Shown here: one piece after another, positions 23,991-32,411 of the stretch
Layout of the letters: every line of letters starts with the position of its first letter
Numbering within the stretch: position 1 is the first letter of the stretch
Assembly (NCBI GenBank): GCA_947626275.1
Contig: CANQRL010000011.1
Span: 1-48,192, forward strand
Source of the DNA: an uncultured Bacilli bacterium
Lineage (GTDB): Bacteria; Bacillota_I; Bacilli_A; RF39; UBA660
DNA: 48,192 nucleotides
Direction: 5' to 3'
Notes under the pieces: generated by a model
Told to the model about the DNA's origin: nothing
The model's input: only the letters and a program-made list of their open reading frames with translations
The model's database searches: none
Program-made: the position numbers and the translations under genes

Positions 23991-25694
23991 ATGGTAGTAG
24001 AACAAATTGAAAAAGTTCTCATGGACACTTTAAAAGAGATGTCCATGGATGTAGATAGTATTCGTGTGATTTTATCGAATCGAAAAGATTTGTGTGATTA
24101 TCAGTGTGATGAATCTTTTAAATTGGCGAAACGCTTTCATAAGTCTCCTTTAGAGATAGGAAACAGTATCGTTGAAAAAATAAAAGAAAGAGATGATTTT
24201 TCAGACATCTTTGAAAAAGTAGAATGTGCGCCACCAGGATTTATCAACATGACATTGAGTGCTAAAATGATCAATGATACGTTAGAAAAAATGAGGACGT
24301 CTAAAAAGTTTGGATTAAAAGAACCTGCTAAGAAAGAGACGATTTTTCTCGATTATGGGGGACCTAATGTAGCGAAACCTCTTCATGTAGGACATATGCG
24401 AACAGCTATTATTGGGGAGTCTATTAAACGAATTTTTGCCTATGCAGGACATAAGACCATTGCCGATGTTCATCTAGGAGATTATGGACTACAAATTGGG
24501 GAAGTAATCTATGGCATCCAAAAGGAAAATTTAGATATCGAAACTATCACGATTCAGGATTTGGATCGAATCTATCCTGCCATGAGCGCTCTTTGTAAAG
24601 AATCCGAAGAGATTAAAGAAAAGTGTGAGACGATTACCAAAGAGTTACAAGAGGGGAATATAGAATATCAGAGATATTGGAAAAAGATATGTGAGGTATC
24701 TTGTGAGGATATCTTAGGTATCTACCGGTATTTGGATGTTTCCTTTGACCTTTGGTTAGGGGAAAGCGATGCGTATCCCGTTATTCCTGAAACAGAAGAA
24801 ATCTTTAGAAAAAAAGGATTGCTTCAAAAATCAGAGGGAGCGGTTATCGTGAATGTTTCGAAAGAAACGGATAAATTAGAAATTCCACCGTTAGTTTTTC
24901 AAAAGAGTAACGGAGCCTATTTATATGCGACTACGGATTTAGCGACGATTGTCGATCGGGTAAAAAAGTATCATCCTGATAAGATTCTCTATGTAACCGA
25001 TAATCGTCAGGCTCTTCATTTTGAACAAGTTTTCCGAGCTTCTGAGTTAGCCGGAATCGCTCCTTATGAGATGTTTGAACATTTAGGTTATGGAACAGTC
25101 AATGGTACTGACGGAAAACCATATAAAACGAGAAACGGTGATTCTCCAAAATTACAGTATTTATTTAGTCAAGCAAAAGACATTTTAATTTCTAAAAAAG
25201 ATAGTAACGAAACGAGTAGTGAAGAAGATATCAACCGAATTGTCAACGCTATTTTGAAGTTTGCGGACTTATCGAATAATCGTGAGAGAGATTATATTTT
25301 TGATATCAGCAAGTTTTCAGAAGTAGTGGGAAAGACGGGTCCTTATATCTTATACACTTACTTACGTTTAGATAAGATTATTCAGGATACGGATATCGAG
25401 AATCATAAATTAGGTTCTCGTATATATAATAGTTATGACCGTGATTTGCGATTGAAGTTACTAGAGTTTGAAATTGCTTTTCATAATGCGTTAGAAGCTC
25501 GTATGCCAAGCTATATTGCTGATTTTGTATATGAAATTTGCGTTTTAGCGAATGCTTTTTATCAAAATAATCATATTAATGGATTAGAAGAGCTAGAAAA
25601 GAAAAAAGATTGGGTTGCTCTTCTTACCTTGACAAATCAAATGATTCAAGAAATGTTATCTTTGTTAGTAATCAAAATACCTACGGTAATGTAG
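23991..25694 (+). CDS. argS: arginyl-tRNA synthetase
   Basis: 567 residues, class I. N-terminal additional domain, then GGPNVAKPLHVGHMRTAIIG (HVGH as the HIGH motif), VHLGDYGLQIG, LYATTDLAT and KTGPYILYTYLR, and an anticodon-binding helix bundle to the end. A canonical KMSKS is absent, as is usual in bacterial ArgS; DGKPYKTRNGDS stands in that place. AGGAGG precedes the ATG. Order DUF1934-argS-rpoE is the same as in B. subtilis. Confidence 0.96.
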   Translation: MVVEQIEKVLMDTLKEMSMDVDSIRVILSNRKDLCDYQCDESFKLAKRFHKSPLEIGNSIVEKIKERDDFSDIFEKVECAPPGFINMTLSAKMINDTLEKMRTSKKFGLKEPAKKETIFLDYGGPNVAKPLHVGHMRTAIIGESIKRIFAYAGHKTIADVHLGDYGLQIGEVIYGIQKENLDIETITIQDLDRIYPAMSALCKESEEIKEKCETITKELQEGNIEYQRYWKKICEVSCEDILGIYRYLDVSFDLWLGESDAYPVIPETEEIFRKKGLLQKSEGAVIVNVSKETDKLEIPPLVFQKSNGAYLYATTDLATIVDRVKKYHPDKILYVTDNRQALHFEQVFRASELAGIAPYEMFEHLGYGTVNGTDGKPYKTRNGDSPKLQYLFSQAKDILISKKDSNETSSEEDINRIVNAILKFADLSNNRERDYIFDISKFSEVVGKTGPYILYTYLRLDKIIQDTDIENHKLGSRIYNSYDRDLRLKLLEFEIAFHNALEARMPSYIADFVYEICVLANAFYQNNHINGLEELEKKKDWVALLTLTNQMIQEMLSLLVIKIPTVM

Positions 25695-25713
25695 ATAGAT
25701 GGAGGATATGAAT

Positions 25714-26148
25714 ATGAGTTTAAAAAAGATGAAACAAGAAGAATTGGAACTATTATCCTATACGGATTTAACCGAAATGATTTTATTAGAAAATAAAAAG
25801 GCGATGAATACTGCTCAGATTTTCCATAAAATTTGTGATTTATTAGAATTGTCAGATGCTGATTATAGTAATAAAATAGGGGATTTTTATACTTCTCTTA
25901 CAACCGATAAAAGATTTTTGCTTTTAGATGGTGCTCTTTGGGATTTAAAAGATAGACATGTTGTCGATATCGTTGTGGCTGATGACGATGAAGAAGAAGA
26001 GGAAGAAGAAAGCGAAGACGAGGAAGAGGAAGAAGAATACGAAGAGGAAATCGATAGTGTAAACGATGAAGACTCTTTGGATGATGATGAAGAAGATCTC
26101 GATGATTTAGTAGTGATGAGTGAGGATGAATTAGAAGAGGAATCGTAG
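25714..26148 (+). CDS. rpoE: RNA polymerase delta subunit
   Basis: 144 residues. N-terminal HARE-HTH domain (LELLSYTDLTEMILLENKKA, FYTSLTTDKRFLLLDGALWDLKDR) and a disordered C-terminal half consisting almost only of Asp and Glu. Delta is found in Firmicutes; it binds core polymerase, speeds recycling and tunes promoter choice by initiating-NTP level. Start ATG 25714 is preferred over 25699/25708, since GGAGG (25702-25706) lies 7 nt ahead. A promoter-sensitive subunit fits a genome with such short leaders, though that link is inference. Confidence 0.93.
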   Translation: MSLKKMKQEELELLSYTDLTEMILLENKKAMNTAQIFHKICDLLELSDADYSNKIGDFYTSLTTDKRFLLLDGALWDLKDRHVVDIVVADDDEEEEEEESEDEEEEEEYEEEIDSVNDEDSLDDDEEDLDDLVVMSEDELEEES

Positions 26149-26168
26149 GAATACGAGACTCTTTTTTC
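26137..26168 (+). terminator. intrinsic terminator of the argS-rpoE operon
   Basis: GAG..TCGTA, GGAA loop, TACGA..CTC with a small internal loop, then six T. The stop codon is inside the stem. Confidence 0.7.
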
Positions 26169-26197
26169 TTGCTTAAAAGAGGTATTTATAGTATAAT
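26169..26197 (+). promoter_or_regulatory. promoter of the prfA operon
   Basis: TTGCTT (26169-26174), 17 nt, TATAAT (26192-26197). The -35 starts one base after the terminator T-tract (TTTTTTCTTGC). Confidence 0.8.
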
Positions 26198-26224
26198 CAT
26201 GCTAGCGCAAGAAAGGATGAAATT

Positions 26225-27280
26225 ATGATTGAACGATTAGAGGCTATTGAAAAAAGATATCTAGAATTAGAACAAGAATTAATGAAGCCAGAAGTTTTTT
26301 CAGATATCAAGAAAGCAACCGAATTCAATAAAGAACAAGCTTCCTTAAAAGATGCTTATCAAGCTTATCAAGAATATAAGAAAGTAATAGAAGATATGAA
26401 AGACGCTAAGGCGATGACAAAAGACCCTGAACTAGGAGAGTTTGCAAAAGAAGAGTATGCAACACTAGAAGCCAAAAAAGGAGAACTAGAATCTAAGATT
26501 GAGGTTTTGTTATTACCAAAAGATCCAAACGATGGAAAAGATGTTATCGTGGAGATTCGAGGAGCTGCTGGCGGAGATGAGGCAAACATTTTTGCCGGAG
26601 ATCTCTATCGGATGTACTCTTATTATGCAGAAAGTCAAGGATGGAAAGTCGAAGAAATCAATGCGGAAGAAGGAGTAGCAGGTGGCTATTCACAAGTGGA
26701 GTTTCGTGTCAAAGGAGATAACGTCTATTCGAAATTGAAATATGAAAGTGGTTCTCATCGGGTTCAAAGAGTTCCAGAAACGGAATCCCAAGGAAGAATT
26801 CAAACATCTACGGCGACGGTACTGGTCATGCCTGAGGCAGAAGATGTCGATATCGACATCAAAGATAGTGATCTTAGAATCGATGTCTACTGTGCTTCTG
26901 GCCATGGAGGACAGGGAGTCAATACCACGCCTTCTGCTGTTCGTATTACCCATTTACCTACCAATACGGTAGTTACTTGTCAAAATCAAAGAAGTCAGAT
27001 TCAAAATAAAGCAGAGGCTATGCAAGTATTAAAAGCAAGACTTTATGAAGCTGAAATCGAAAGACAAGAAAGAGAATTAGGAACAGAAAGACGAAGCAAA
27101 ATTGGAACGGGAGATCGTTCTGAGAAAATTCGTACGTATAACTACCCACAAAATCGGGTAACCGATCATCGTATCGGATATTCTACTATGCAACTTCAAA
27201 GAGTGATGGATGGGGACCTAGAAGATATTATTGAAGCATTGATTACAGAAGATCAAGCAAGAAAATTAAGAGGAGAATAA
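26225..27280 (+). CDS. prfA: peptide chain release factor 1
   Basis: 351 residues. Catalytic GGQ at 228-230 in ASGHGGQGVNTTPSAVRITH; stop-codon recognition region KYESGSHRVQRVPETE; QNQRSQIQNKAEAM downstream. RF1 terminates at UAA and UAG. Length is normal for RF1. GAAAGGATG precedes ATG 26225. prmC, whose product methylates the GGQ glutamine, follows after one base, as in B. subtilis. Confidence 0.95.
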   Translation: MIERLEAIEKRYLELEQELMKPEVFSDIKKATEFNKEQASLKDAYQAYQEYKKVIEDMKDAKAMTKDPELGEFAKEEYATLEAKKGELESKIEVLLLPKDPNDGKDVIVEIRGAAGGDEANIFAGDLYRMYSYYAESQGWKVEEINAEEGVAGGYSQVEFRVKGDNVYSKLKYESGSHRVQRVPETESQGRIQTSTATVLVMPEAEDVDIDIKDSDLRIDVYCASGHGGQGVNTTPSAVRITHLPTNTVVTCQNQRSQIQNKAEAMQVLKARLYEAEIERQERELGTERRSKIGTGDRSEKIRTYNYPQNRVTDHRIGYSTMQLQRVMDGDLEDIIEALITEDQARKLRGE

Positions 27281-27281
27281 G

Positions 27282-28022
27282 ATGGCGTTAGAATATAGTG
27301 AGGAAGAGTTAAAAGAGTATAATAAAAAGTACCTTCGAAAGTATCTAGACCCTAGCTTATTAGAAGATGGTCTTAGACGATTAGAAGAAGGAGAACCTGT
27401 TCAATACATTGTTGGCAATGTAGACTTTTATGGATATTTAATCGATGTCAATCCCAATGTTTTAATTCCCCGTTTTGAAACAGAAGAACTCGTATCTAAA
27501 ACGATTACGCATCTACGGGAATTTTCAAATCCTCGTATCGTCGATATCGGTACGGGAAGTGGCTGTATTGCCATTGCTTTAAAAAAGGAAATTCCTTGTG
27601 AAATGGAAGCGGTGGATATCAGCAAAAAAGCCTTGGAAATTGCCGAGGCAAATGCCCTTAAAAATGAAGCCGATATTCGTTTCCTAGAAGGAGATTTACT
27701 AGATCCTTTACTAGGAAAATATGACTGTATTATTTCGAATCCTCCTTATATTGCTTATGATGATGAGATTATGGATATCGTTCGAGATAATGAACCTATT
27801 TTAGCCCTTTATGCGGGAGCGCAGGGACTCGCTTGTTACGATATCATTTTAAAAAACTGTAAACCCTATTTGAAAGAAAAATTCCTATTAGCTTTTGAAA
27901 TAGGGGATACGCAAGGAAAAAGATTATTAGAGATGGTTTCTCAAAATTTACCAGGTACTAGAGCATGGGTGGAAAAAGATATGCAGGGAAGAGACCGTTT
28001 CTTATTTATTAGAGAGAGTTAA
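27282..28022 (+). CDS. prmC: PrmC, release-factor glutamine methyltransferase
   Basis: 246 residues. SAM-binding loop VDIGTGSGCIAIAL and the catalytic NPPY in IISNPPYIAY. GEPVQYIVGNVDFYG before the catalytic domain is the family hinge. The N-terminal helical domain is about 30-40 residues shorter than in E. coli or B. subtilis PrmC (277-288 aa). It starts 1 nt after prfA, with AGGAG in the last codons of that gene. Confidence 0.93.
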   Translation: MALEYSEEELKEYNKKYLRKYLDPSLLEDGLRRLEEGEPVQYIVGNVDFYGYLIDVNPNVLIPRFETEELVSKTITHLREFSNPRIVDIGTGSGCIAIALKKEIPCEMEAVDISKKALEIAEANALKNEADIRFLEGDLLDPLLGKYDCIISNPPYIAYDDEIMDIVRDNEPILALYAGAQGLACYDIILKNCKPYLKEKFLLAFEIGDTQGKRLLEMVSQNLPGTRAWVEKDMQGRDRFLFIRES

Positions 28023-28024
28023 TT

Positions 28025-28642
28025 ATGGATTTATGGAGCTATGAAAAAGAATTATATGCGAAAGGAATTACGTATATTGGGGGCGTAGATGAAGTAGGAA
28101 GAGGTCCTTTAATTGGACCCGTTGTGACCGCTTGCTGTGTATTACCCAAAGATTTTGTCTTAGAGGGATTAACTGATTCTAAAAAACTAACGGAAAAGAA
28201 AAGGGAGAAGTTTGCTCCTTATATTATGGAACACGCTATTGCTTATGGGATTGGTATGTGTAGTCCAGAAGAGATTGATGAGATGAATATCTATGAAGCG
28301 ACTAAAGTAGCGATGAGGCGAGCGATTGATGAGGTTCAAAAACAAATTCCTCTAGAACATGTATTAATTGATGCGATGCCATTAGAATTAGATATTCCCA
28401 CTACCTCTATTATCAAAGGAGATGCGAAGAGTATCAGTATCGCCGCAGCCTCTGTAGTTGCGAAGGTTACTAGGGATCACATGATGATAGAATTAGATAA
28501 AAAATATCCGGAATATGGATTTAAAGATCATAAAGGATATCCTACGAAAAAGCATCTGGAAGCGATTCAAAAATACGGATTAATTGAAGGCTATCGGAAA
28601 ACGTATGGACCGGTAAAAGAGCTACTAGAAAAAGAGGGATAG
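28025..28642 (+). CDS. rnhB: ribonuclease HII
   Basis: 205 residues. G-G-V-D22-E23-VGRGPLIGPVV is the RNase HII signature; SKKLTEKKRE, ILID-type HVLIDAMPL and KSISIAAASVVAKVTRD follow, giving the DEDD active site. It removes RNA from RNA-DNA hybrids, including single ribonucleotides. It starts 2 nt after prmC. Confidence 0.95.
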   Translation: MDLWSYEKELYAKGITYIGGVDEVGRGPLIGPVVTACCVLPKDFVLEGLTDSKKLTEKKREKFAPYIMEHAIAYGIGMCSPEEIDEMNIYEATKVAMRRAIDEVQKQIPLEHVLIDAMPLELDIPTTSIIKGDAKSISIAAASVVAKVTRDHMMIELDKKYPEYGFKDHKGYPTKKHLEAIQKYGLIEGYRKTYGPVKELLEKEG

Positions 28643-28643
28643 G

Positions 28644-29573
28644 ATGAAAGTATTTTTAATGTCTCATGTGGCAGATTTAGATGGGGTCATGCCTGTTGTT
28701 TTAACAGACTTAGCGTTTGAAGATTACGACTATGAACTGTTAGATATTCCAGAAGTAGATTCTTTTATCGAAGAGAGATTAGCGAGCGATTTTTTTGCTT
28801 CGTATGACCAGGTATTTCTTACTGATTTAGGGATTTCTAAAGAATTAGCGGATAAGATAGAGAATTCTTCTCTCAAAGAGAAATTTCAAATTCTTGATCA
28901 CCATCAAGGAAATCTTTTTTTAAATGACTATTCATTTGGTCATGTCGTCGTTTCTGAGAATGGTATTTTAGAATCGGGAACGAGTCTCTATTATAAATAT
29001 TTACTTACTCATTGGGCAAATACGCTTCTTGCTCGAGATAGTGTTTCCTACATGGTCAGTCTTGTCCGTCTTTTGGATACATGGGAATGGAAGAAATATG
29101 GCGTAGAAGAAGCTTTAGACTTAAGTACACTATTGGTCTATTATGGTAACGAGAAATTCATTCAAAACTACTGTCAATTCTTACGAAAGAATCGGGAATT
29201 TTACTTTGTGGAAGCTGAAAAAGTTTTGATAGAAACAGATCATCGTAAGAAACAAGAATATATTGAAAAGAAAAAAGAAACCATGTTGAAAAAAGAGATA
29301 GCTGGATATCGACTTGGCATTGTTTTTGCGGAACAGTATATCAGTGAACTTGGAAATGTTTTAGCGGAGACCTTTCAAGAGGAAATCGATGCCGTTATGA
29401 TTATTAGAATGGATCGAAGTATCAGTTTCCGAAGTTGTAAAGAAGAGGTTGATGTGAGTCGTTTAGCGCAACTTTTCCATGGTAATGGACATGTTCATGC
29501 TGCTGGAGCTCCGCTTCCAGAAGATCTTTATGAATTGGTTATCAATCATTTAATAGATGGGATGGTAAAATGA
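28644..29573 (+). CDS. DHH-family phosphoesterase (NrnB-like)
   Basis: 309 residues. H8-VADLDG at the N terminus, D85-H-H87 (ILDHHQGN) and a DHHA1-type end with LFHGNGHVHAAGAP. Most similar in pattern to B. subtilis NrnB, which degrades short oligoribonucleotides and pAp-like substrates. It differs from the other DHH protein of this window (697-1839) in spacing and motif form. It starts one base after rnhB, and its stop overlaps the next start by 4 nt. Confidence 0.85.
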   Translation: MKVFLMSHVADLDGVMPVVLTDLAFEDYDYELLDIPEVDSFIEERLASDFFASYDQVFLTDLGISKELADKIENSSLKEKFQILDHHQGNLFLNDYSFGHVVVSENGILESGTSLYYKYLLTHWANTLLARDSVSYMVSLVRLLDTWEWKKYGVEEALDLSTLLVYYGNEKFIQNYCQFLRKNREFYFVEAEKVLIETDHRKKQEYIEKKKETMLKKEIAGYRLGIVFAEQYISELGNVLAETFQEEIDAVMIIRMDRSISFRSCKEEVDVSRLAQLFHGNGHVHAAGAPLPEDLYELVINHLIDGMVK

Positions 29574-30091
29574 AAATAGATGTTGTAAGAGTCGGATATT
29601 TAAGAGCGAATTGTTACCTTTTAAAGAAAGAAAATTGTGTTTTGGTAATCGATCCGGGAGATGAGTATGAAAAGATTCAAGAAGCGATTGGCAATCATCA
29701 GATTGTCGGTGTTTTAATTACCCACCAACACCCTGATCATGTCGGTGCTTTAGACTTTTTTGAAGAGGAGAAAGTTTATGATTTTTCTAACCTCAAAGAA
29801 GGGGGAATGGTTATAGAACCTTTTACGTTTGAAGTCATTCAAACGCCTGGTCATAAAAGTGATTCTCTTTCTTTCTATTTTGAAGAAGAAAACGTGATGT
29901 TTACGGGAGACTTTCTCTTTAAGGGAAGTGTCGGCAGAATGGATTTACCAACAGGTAGTTTAAAAGAGATGAAAGAAAGCCTTCAGAAAATGAAGAAATA
30001 TGATCCTAAGATAGTGATTTATCCTGGTCACGGACCTTGTTCGATACTAGGCGAAGAATTAGAAAATGCACGAGAAATAGTAGGCGATTAG
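29570..30091 (+). CDS. MBL-fold metallohydrolase (YqgX / glyoxalase-II-like)
   Basis: 173 residues, a minimal metallo-beta-lactamase fold. T-H52-Q-H54-P-D56-H57 is the metal motif; QTPGHKSDSLSFY gives the third His, MFTGDFLFKGSVGR the bridging Asp and YPGHGPCS the last His. Small members of this group are annotated as hydroxyacylglutathione-hydrolase-like, but the true substrate is unknown. ATGA overlap with the preceding gene. Confidence 0.88.
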   Translation: MKIDVVRVGYLRANCYLLKKENCVLVIDPGDEYEKIQEAIGNHQIVGVLITHQHPDHVGALDFFEEEKVYDFSNLKEGGMVIEPFTFEVIQTPGHKSDSLSFYFEEENVMFTGDFLFKGSVGRMDLPTGSLKEMKESLQKMKKYDPKIVIYPGHGPCSILGEELENAREIVGD

Positions 30092-31081
30092 ATGTTAAGA
30101 GAAACACTTAGTTATGCAAAGGAATTGTGGGTAGGTGCTATTTTTGGAAGAAGTATAGCCCATTCTTCTTTGATGACTTATCGAAGTTCCCAAGAATTGC
30201 GGATGAAGTGTAAACGATTTTCAGAGAGGGACCCACTTCTCGAAAAAGTTCTCTATGCTCTTAATGCCAAAGGAATTTCTACTTATTCCTGTTGTAAAGG
30301 ACATGGTAAACATGGGGGATATTTAGCGATGAAAGTAGACCCTAATCAAGAGGAACTACTAAACCGGGTGGCAACAGAGTTATGGGAAGTGAGTCAAGCG
30401 ACGATTTCTATTCATGGATACCATGCTAGTTTTGATGGAACGGTTGTCAACATCTATTTTAGCAGTGAGGAAAAAGAGACCGTACTAACCCAGTTATTAC
30501 AAAGTATGGAAAAGCCTCCTGAAAAGAGAAAACATCTCTTTCAATCCCTTTTTGAATGCGTTTATTATCAATCGAAGGCTCATCAGGATTTGATGTTTGG
30601 TCTTTACATGACCCCACACGAAGGGGGATATCAGGTGGAAGTAGAGTCACCTTTCATGTTCCATTCGATAAATCGTTCTATTTCTCTTGATAATTTAGAA
30701 CGAATTGTAGAGTTGATGTTAGATATGCAACAATCCTTTTCTAAAAGAATTGTCACGGAAGAGGAACTAGAGCAGAGATTACAGGTTTTAAATAGTGTTC
30801 TTGTGGAAAGCGTGCAAGAGGGAAAAGGATCTCTAAAGGATTATTATGAAAGCTTGACAGAGGATGAATTAAAGCGTTTGATGGAAAGTAAAGGGGAATA
30901 TGAAGGAGCGATATTGGAGTTAGTCAATCAGTATCGAAATCATTGTGTTACAGATGAAGGATGGCAGAAGTATAACTTTTATGTCATGAATTGGCAAGCT
31001 TATTTAGAGGCTTTAAAACGAGAGGAATCTTTGCAGGCCAAGCGAGAACTCTCTTTACAAGAACCAAAAACCATGTTATAA
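30092..31081 (+). CDS. unknown protein with a GISTYSCCKGH motif
   Basis: 329 residues, starting at the base after the preceding stop. No family recognised. Residues 61-76 hold a Cys/His/Gly cluster (YSCCKGHGKHGG), which looks like a metal or nucleotide site. The C-terminal half is helical and charged (YYESLTEDELKRLMESKGEY). No membrane segment or signal peptide. As the last gene of the prfA operon it is probably co-transcribed with release factor and RNase genes. Its last codons contain the promoter of the phenylalanine T-box. Confidence 0.75.
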   Translation: MLRETLSYAKELWVGAIFGRSIAHSSLMTYRSSQELRMKCKRFSERDPLLEKVLYALNAKGISTYSCCKGHGKHGGYLAMKVDPNQEELLNRVATELWEVSQATISIHGYHASFDGTVVNIYFSSEEKETVLTQLLQSMEKPPEKRKHLFQSLFECVYYQSKAHQDLMFGLYMTPHEGGYQVEVESPFMFHSINRSISLDNLERIVELMLDMQQSFSKRIVTEEELEQRLQVLNSVLVESVQEGKGSLKDYYESLTEDELKRLMESKGEYEGAILELVNQYRNHCVTDEGWQKYNFYVMNWQAYLEALKREESLQAKRELSLQEPKTML

Positions 31082-31082
31082 T
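31054..31082 (+). promoter_or_regulatory. promoter of the phenylalanine T-box transcript
   Basis: TTTACA (31054-31059), 17 nt, TATAAT (31077-31082), with TG for an extended -10. It lies inside the preceding coding region; that gene's TAA stop (31079-31081) is part of the -10 box. Confidence 0.78.
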
Positions 31083-31088
31083 AAGCAT

Positions 31089-31308
31089 GTTTTGAAAGCG
31101 ATAATGGAAGAGTAGTAATAAAGAAACGGACCAAAGAGAGTTCCCGGTTGGTGTGAGGGAATGGAACGACTTTATGAATTCACTTTCTAGCGTTATAAAA
31201 GAAAATTTATAACGGTGACGCGTTATAGTCTTAGAGTTATTATGAAAATAGTAAAAATTAAGGTGGTACCACGGCAATTCGTCCTTAGAATGTGGTACCT
31301 TTTTTTTA
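31089..31308 (+). promoter_or_regulatory. T-box riboswitch, phenylalanine (specifier TTC)
   Basis: Non-coding leader with a long stem I, the T-box core AAGGTGGTACCACGG (31260-31274) and a terminator. Specifier TTC at 31185-31187 in the frame ACT-TTC-TAG, matching the Phe codon and the downstream pheST. Uncharged tRNA-Phe should prevent termination. Confidence 0.93.
31265..31308 (+). terminator. regulated terminator of the phenylalanine T-box
   Basis: GGTACCAC (31265-31272) pairs with GTGGTACC (31292-31299), followed by eight T. The ascending arm lies in the T-box core itself, so terminator and antiterminator exclude each other. Confidence 0.9.
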
Positions 31309-31368
31309 TTTAGCTTTTAGGATGATAAAATAACGCGATTATCAAAAGGATTAGAAAGGAAAAGAAAG

Positions 31369-32409
31369 ATGAAAGATTTAGAAAAAATATTGTCAGAATT
31401 AGAAGGAAAAATAAAAACGATTGAAAAAGAGAGTGATTTAAATAATCTTCGGGTGGAATATTTAGGAAAAAAAGGATGCATTACAGCCCTTTCTTCCAAA
31501 ATTGGGGAATTGCCACCAGAAGAGAGAAAAACGTTTGGGGCTTCTTTAAATGAGACAAAAAATAAAGCCACCGAATTAATCGATGCGAAGAAAAAAGAAT
31601 TAGATGGAAAAGCTTTGAGTGAAAAGCTTACTCGGGAAGATATCGATGTTACGCTTCCTGCTTTAAAAGTTCCTGTTGGAGCTCCTAATATTTTAGAGAA
31701 TATTATCGAAGAGGTAGAAGATGTTTTTATGTCTATGGGATACGATGTAGTCGATGGGCCAGAAATTGAAGAAGACCGATATAATTTCGAACTTTTAAAT
31801 ATTCCGAAAGGCCATCCAGCACGGGATGCTCAAGATACTTTTTATATTGAGGATGAGACGATTCTTCTTCGAAGCCAAACTTCACCAGTACAGGCTCGTA
31901 CGATGTTAGCGGCAGGGGGAAATACGCCTATTCGCATGATTTGTCCAGGAAAAACCTATCGAAGAGATGCCGATGATGCTACCCATTCTCATCAATTCAT
32001 GCAGATAGAAGGATTGTTGGTAGATAAAGATATTAGTCTATCCGATTTGAAGGGAACTTTCGATGTCATTGCCAAAAGATTGTTTGGAGACGATGTAGAA
32101 ACGAGATTCCGTCCAAGTTATTATCAATTTACGGAACCTTCTGTCGAAACGGATATCTCTTGCTTTGTATGTAAGGGAAAAGGATGTTCTCTTTGTAAAA
32201 ATACAGGATGGATTACCGTTAGTGGAGCGGGAATGGTTCATCCAAACGTTCTTCGGGATTGTGGGTATGATCCGAAAGTATGGTCTGGTTTTGCCTTTGG
32301 CTTTGGAGCTGAGAGACTCGCTATGTTAAAGTATGGAATTAACGATATTCGAACATTCTATCAAACAGATTTAAGAGAATCTAGTACTTTCGATAGAAAG
32401 GATGTGTAA
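31369..32409 (+). CDS. pheS: phenylalanyl-tRNA synthetase alpha subunit
   Basis: 346 residues. N-terminal coiled coil (about 1-85) that contacts tRNA; class II core with GPEIEEDRYNFELLNIPKGH, motif 2 (YRRDADDATHSHQFMQIEG) and motif 3 (FGAERLAMLKYG). A Cys cluster CFVCKGKGCSLC precedes motif 3, as in many Firmicutes. It works as alpha2-beta2 with PheT. AAAGGAAAAG precedes the ATG. Confidence 0.96.
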   Translation: MKDLEKILSELEGKIKTIEKESDLNNLRVEYLGKKGCITALSSKIGELPPEERKTFGASLNETKNKATELIDAKKKELDGKALSEKLTREDIDVTLPALKVPVGAPNILENIIEEVEDVFMSMGYDVVDGPEIEEDRYNFELLNIPKGHPARDAQDTFYIEDETILLRSQTSPVQARTMLAAGGNTPIRMICPGKTYRRDADDATHSHQFMQIEGLLVDKDISLSDLKGTFDVIAKRLFGDDVETRFRPSYYQFTEPSVETDISCFVCKGKGCSLCKNTGWITVSGAGMVHPNVLRDCGYDPKVWSGFAFGFGAERLAMLKYGINDIRTFYQTDLRESSTFDRKDV

Positions 32410-32411
32410 GC

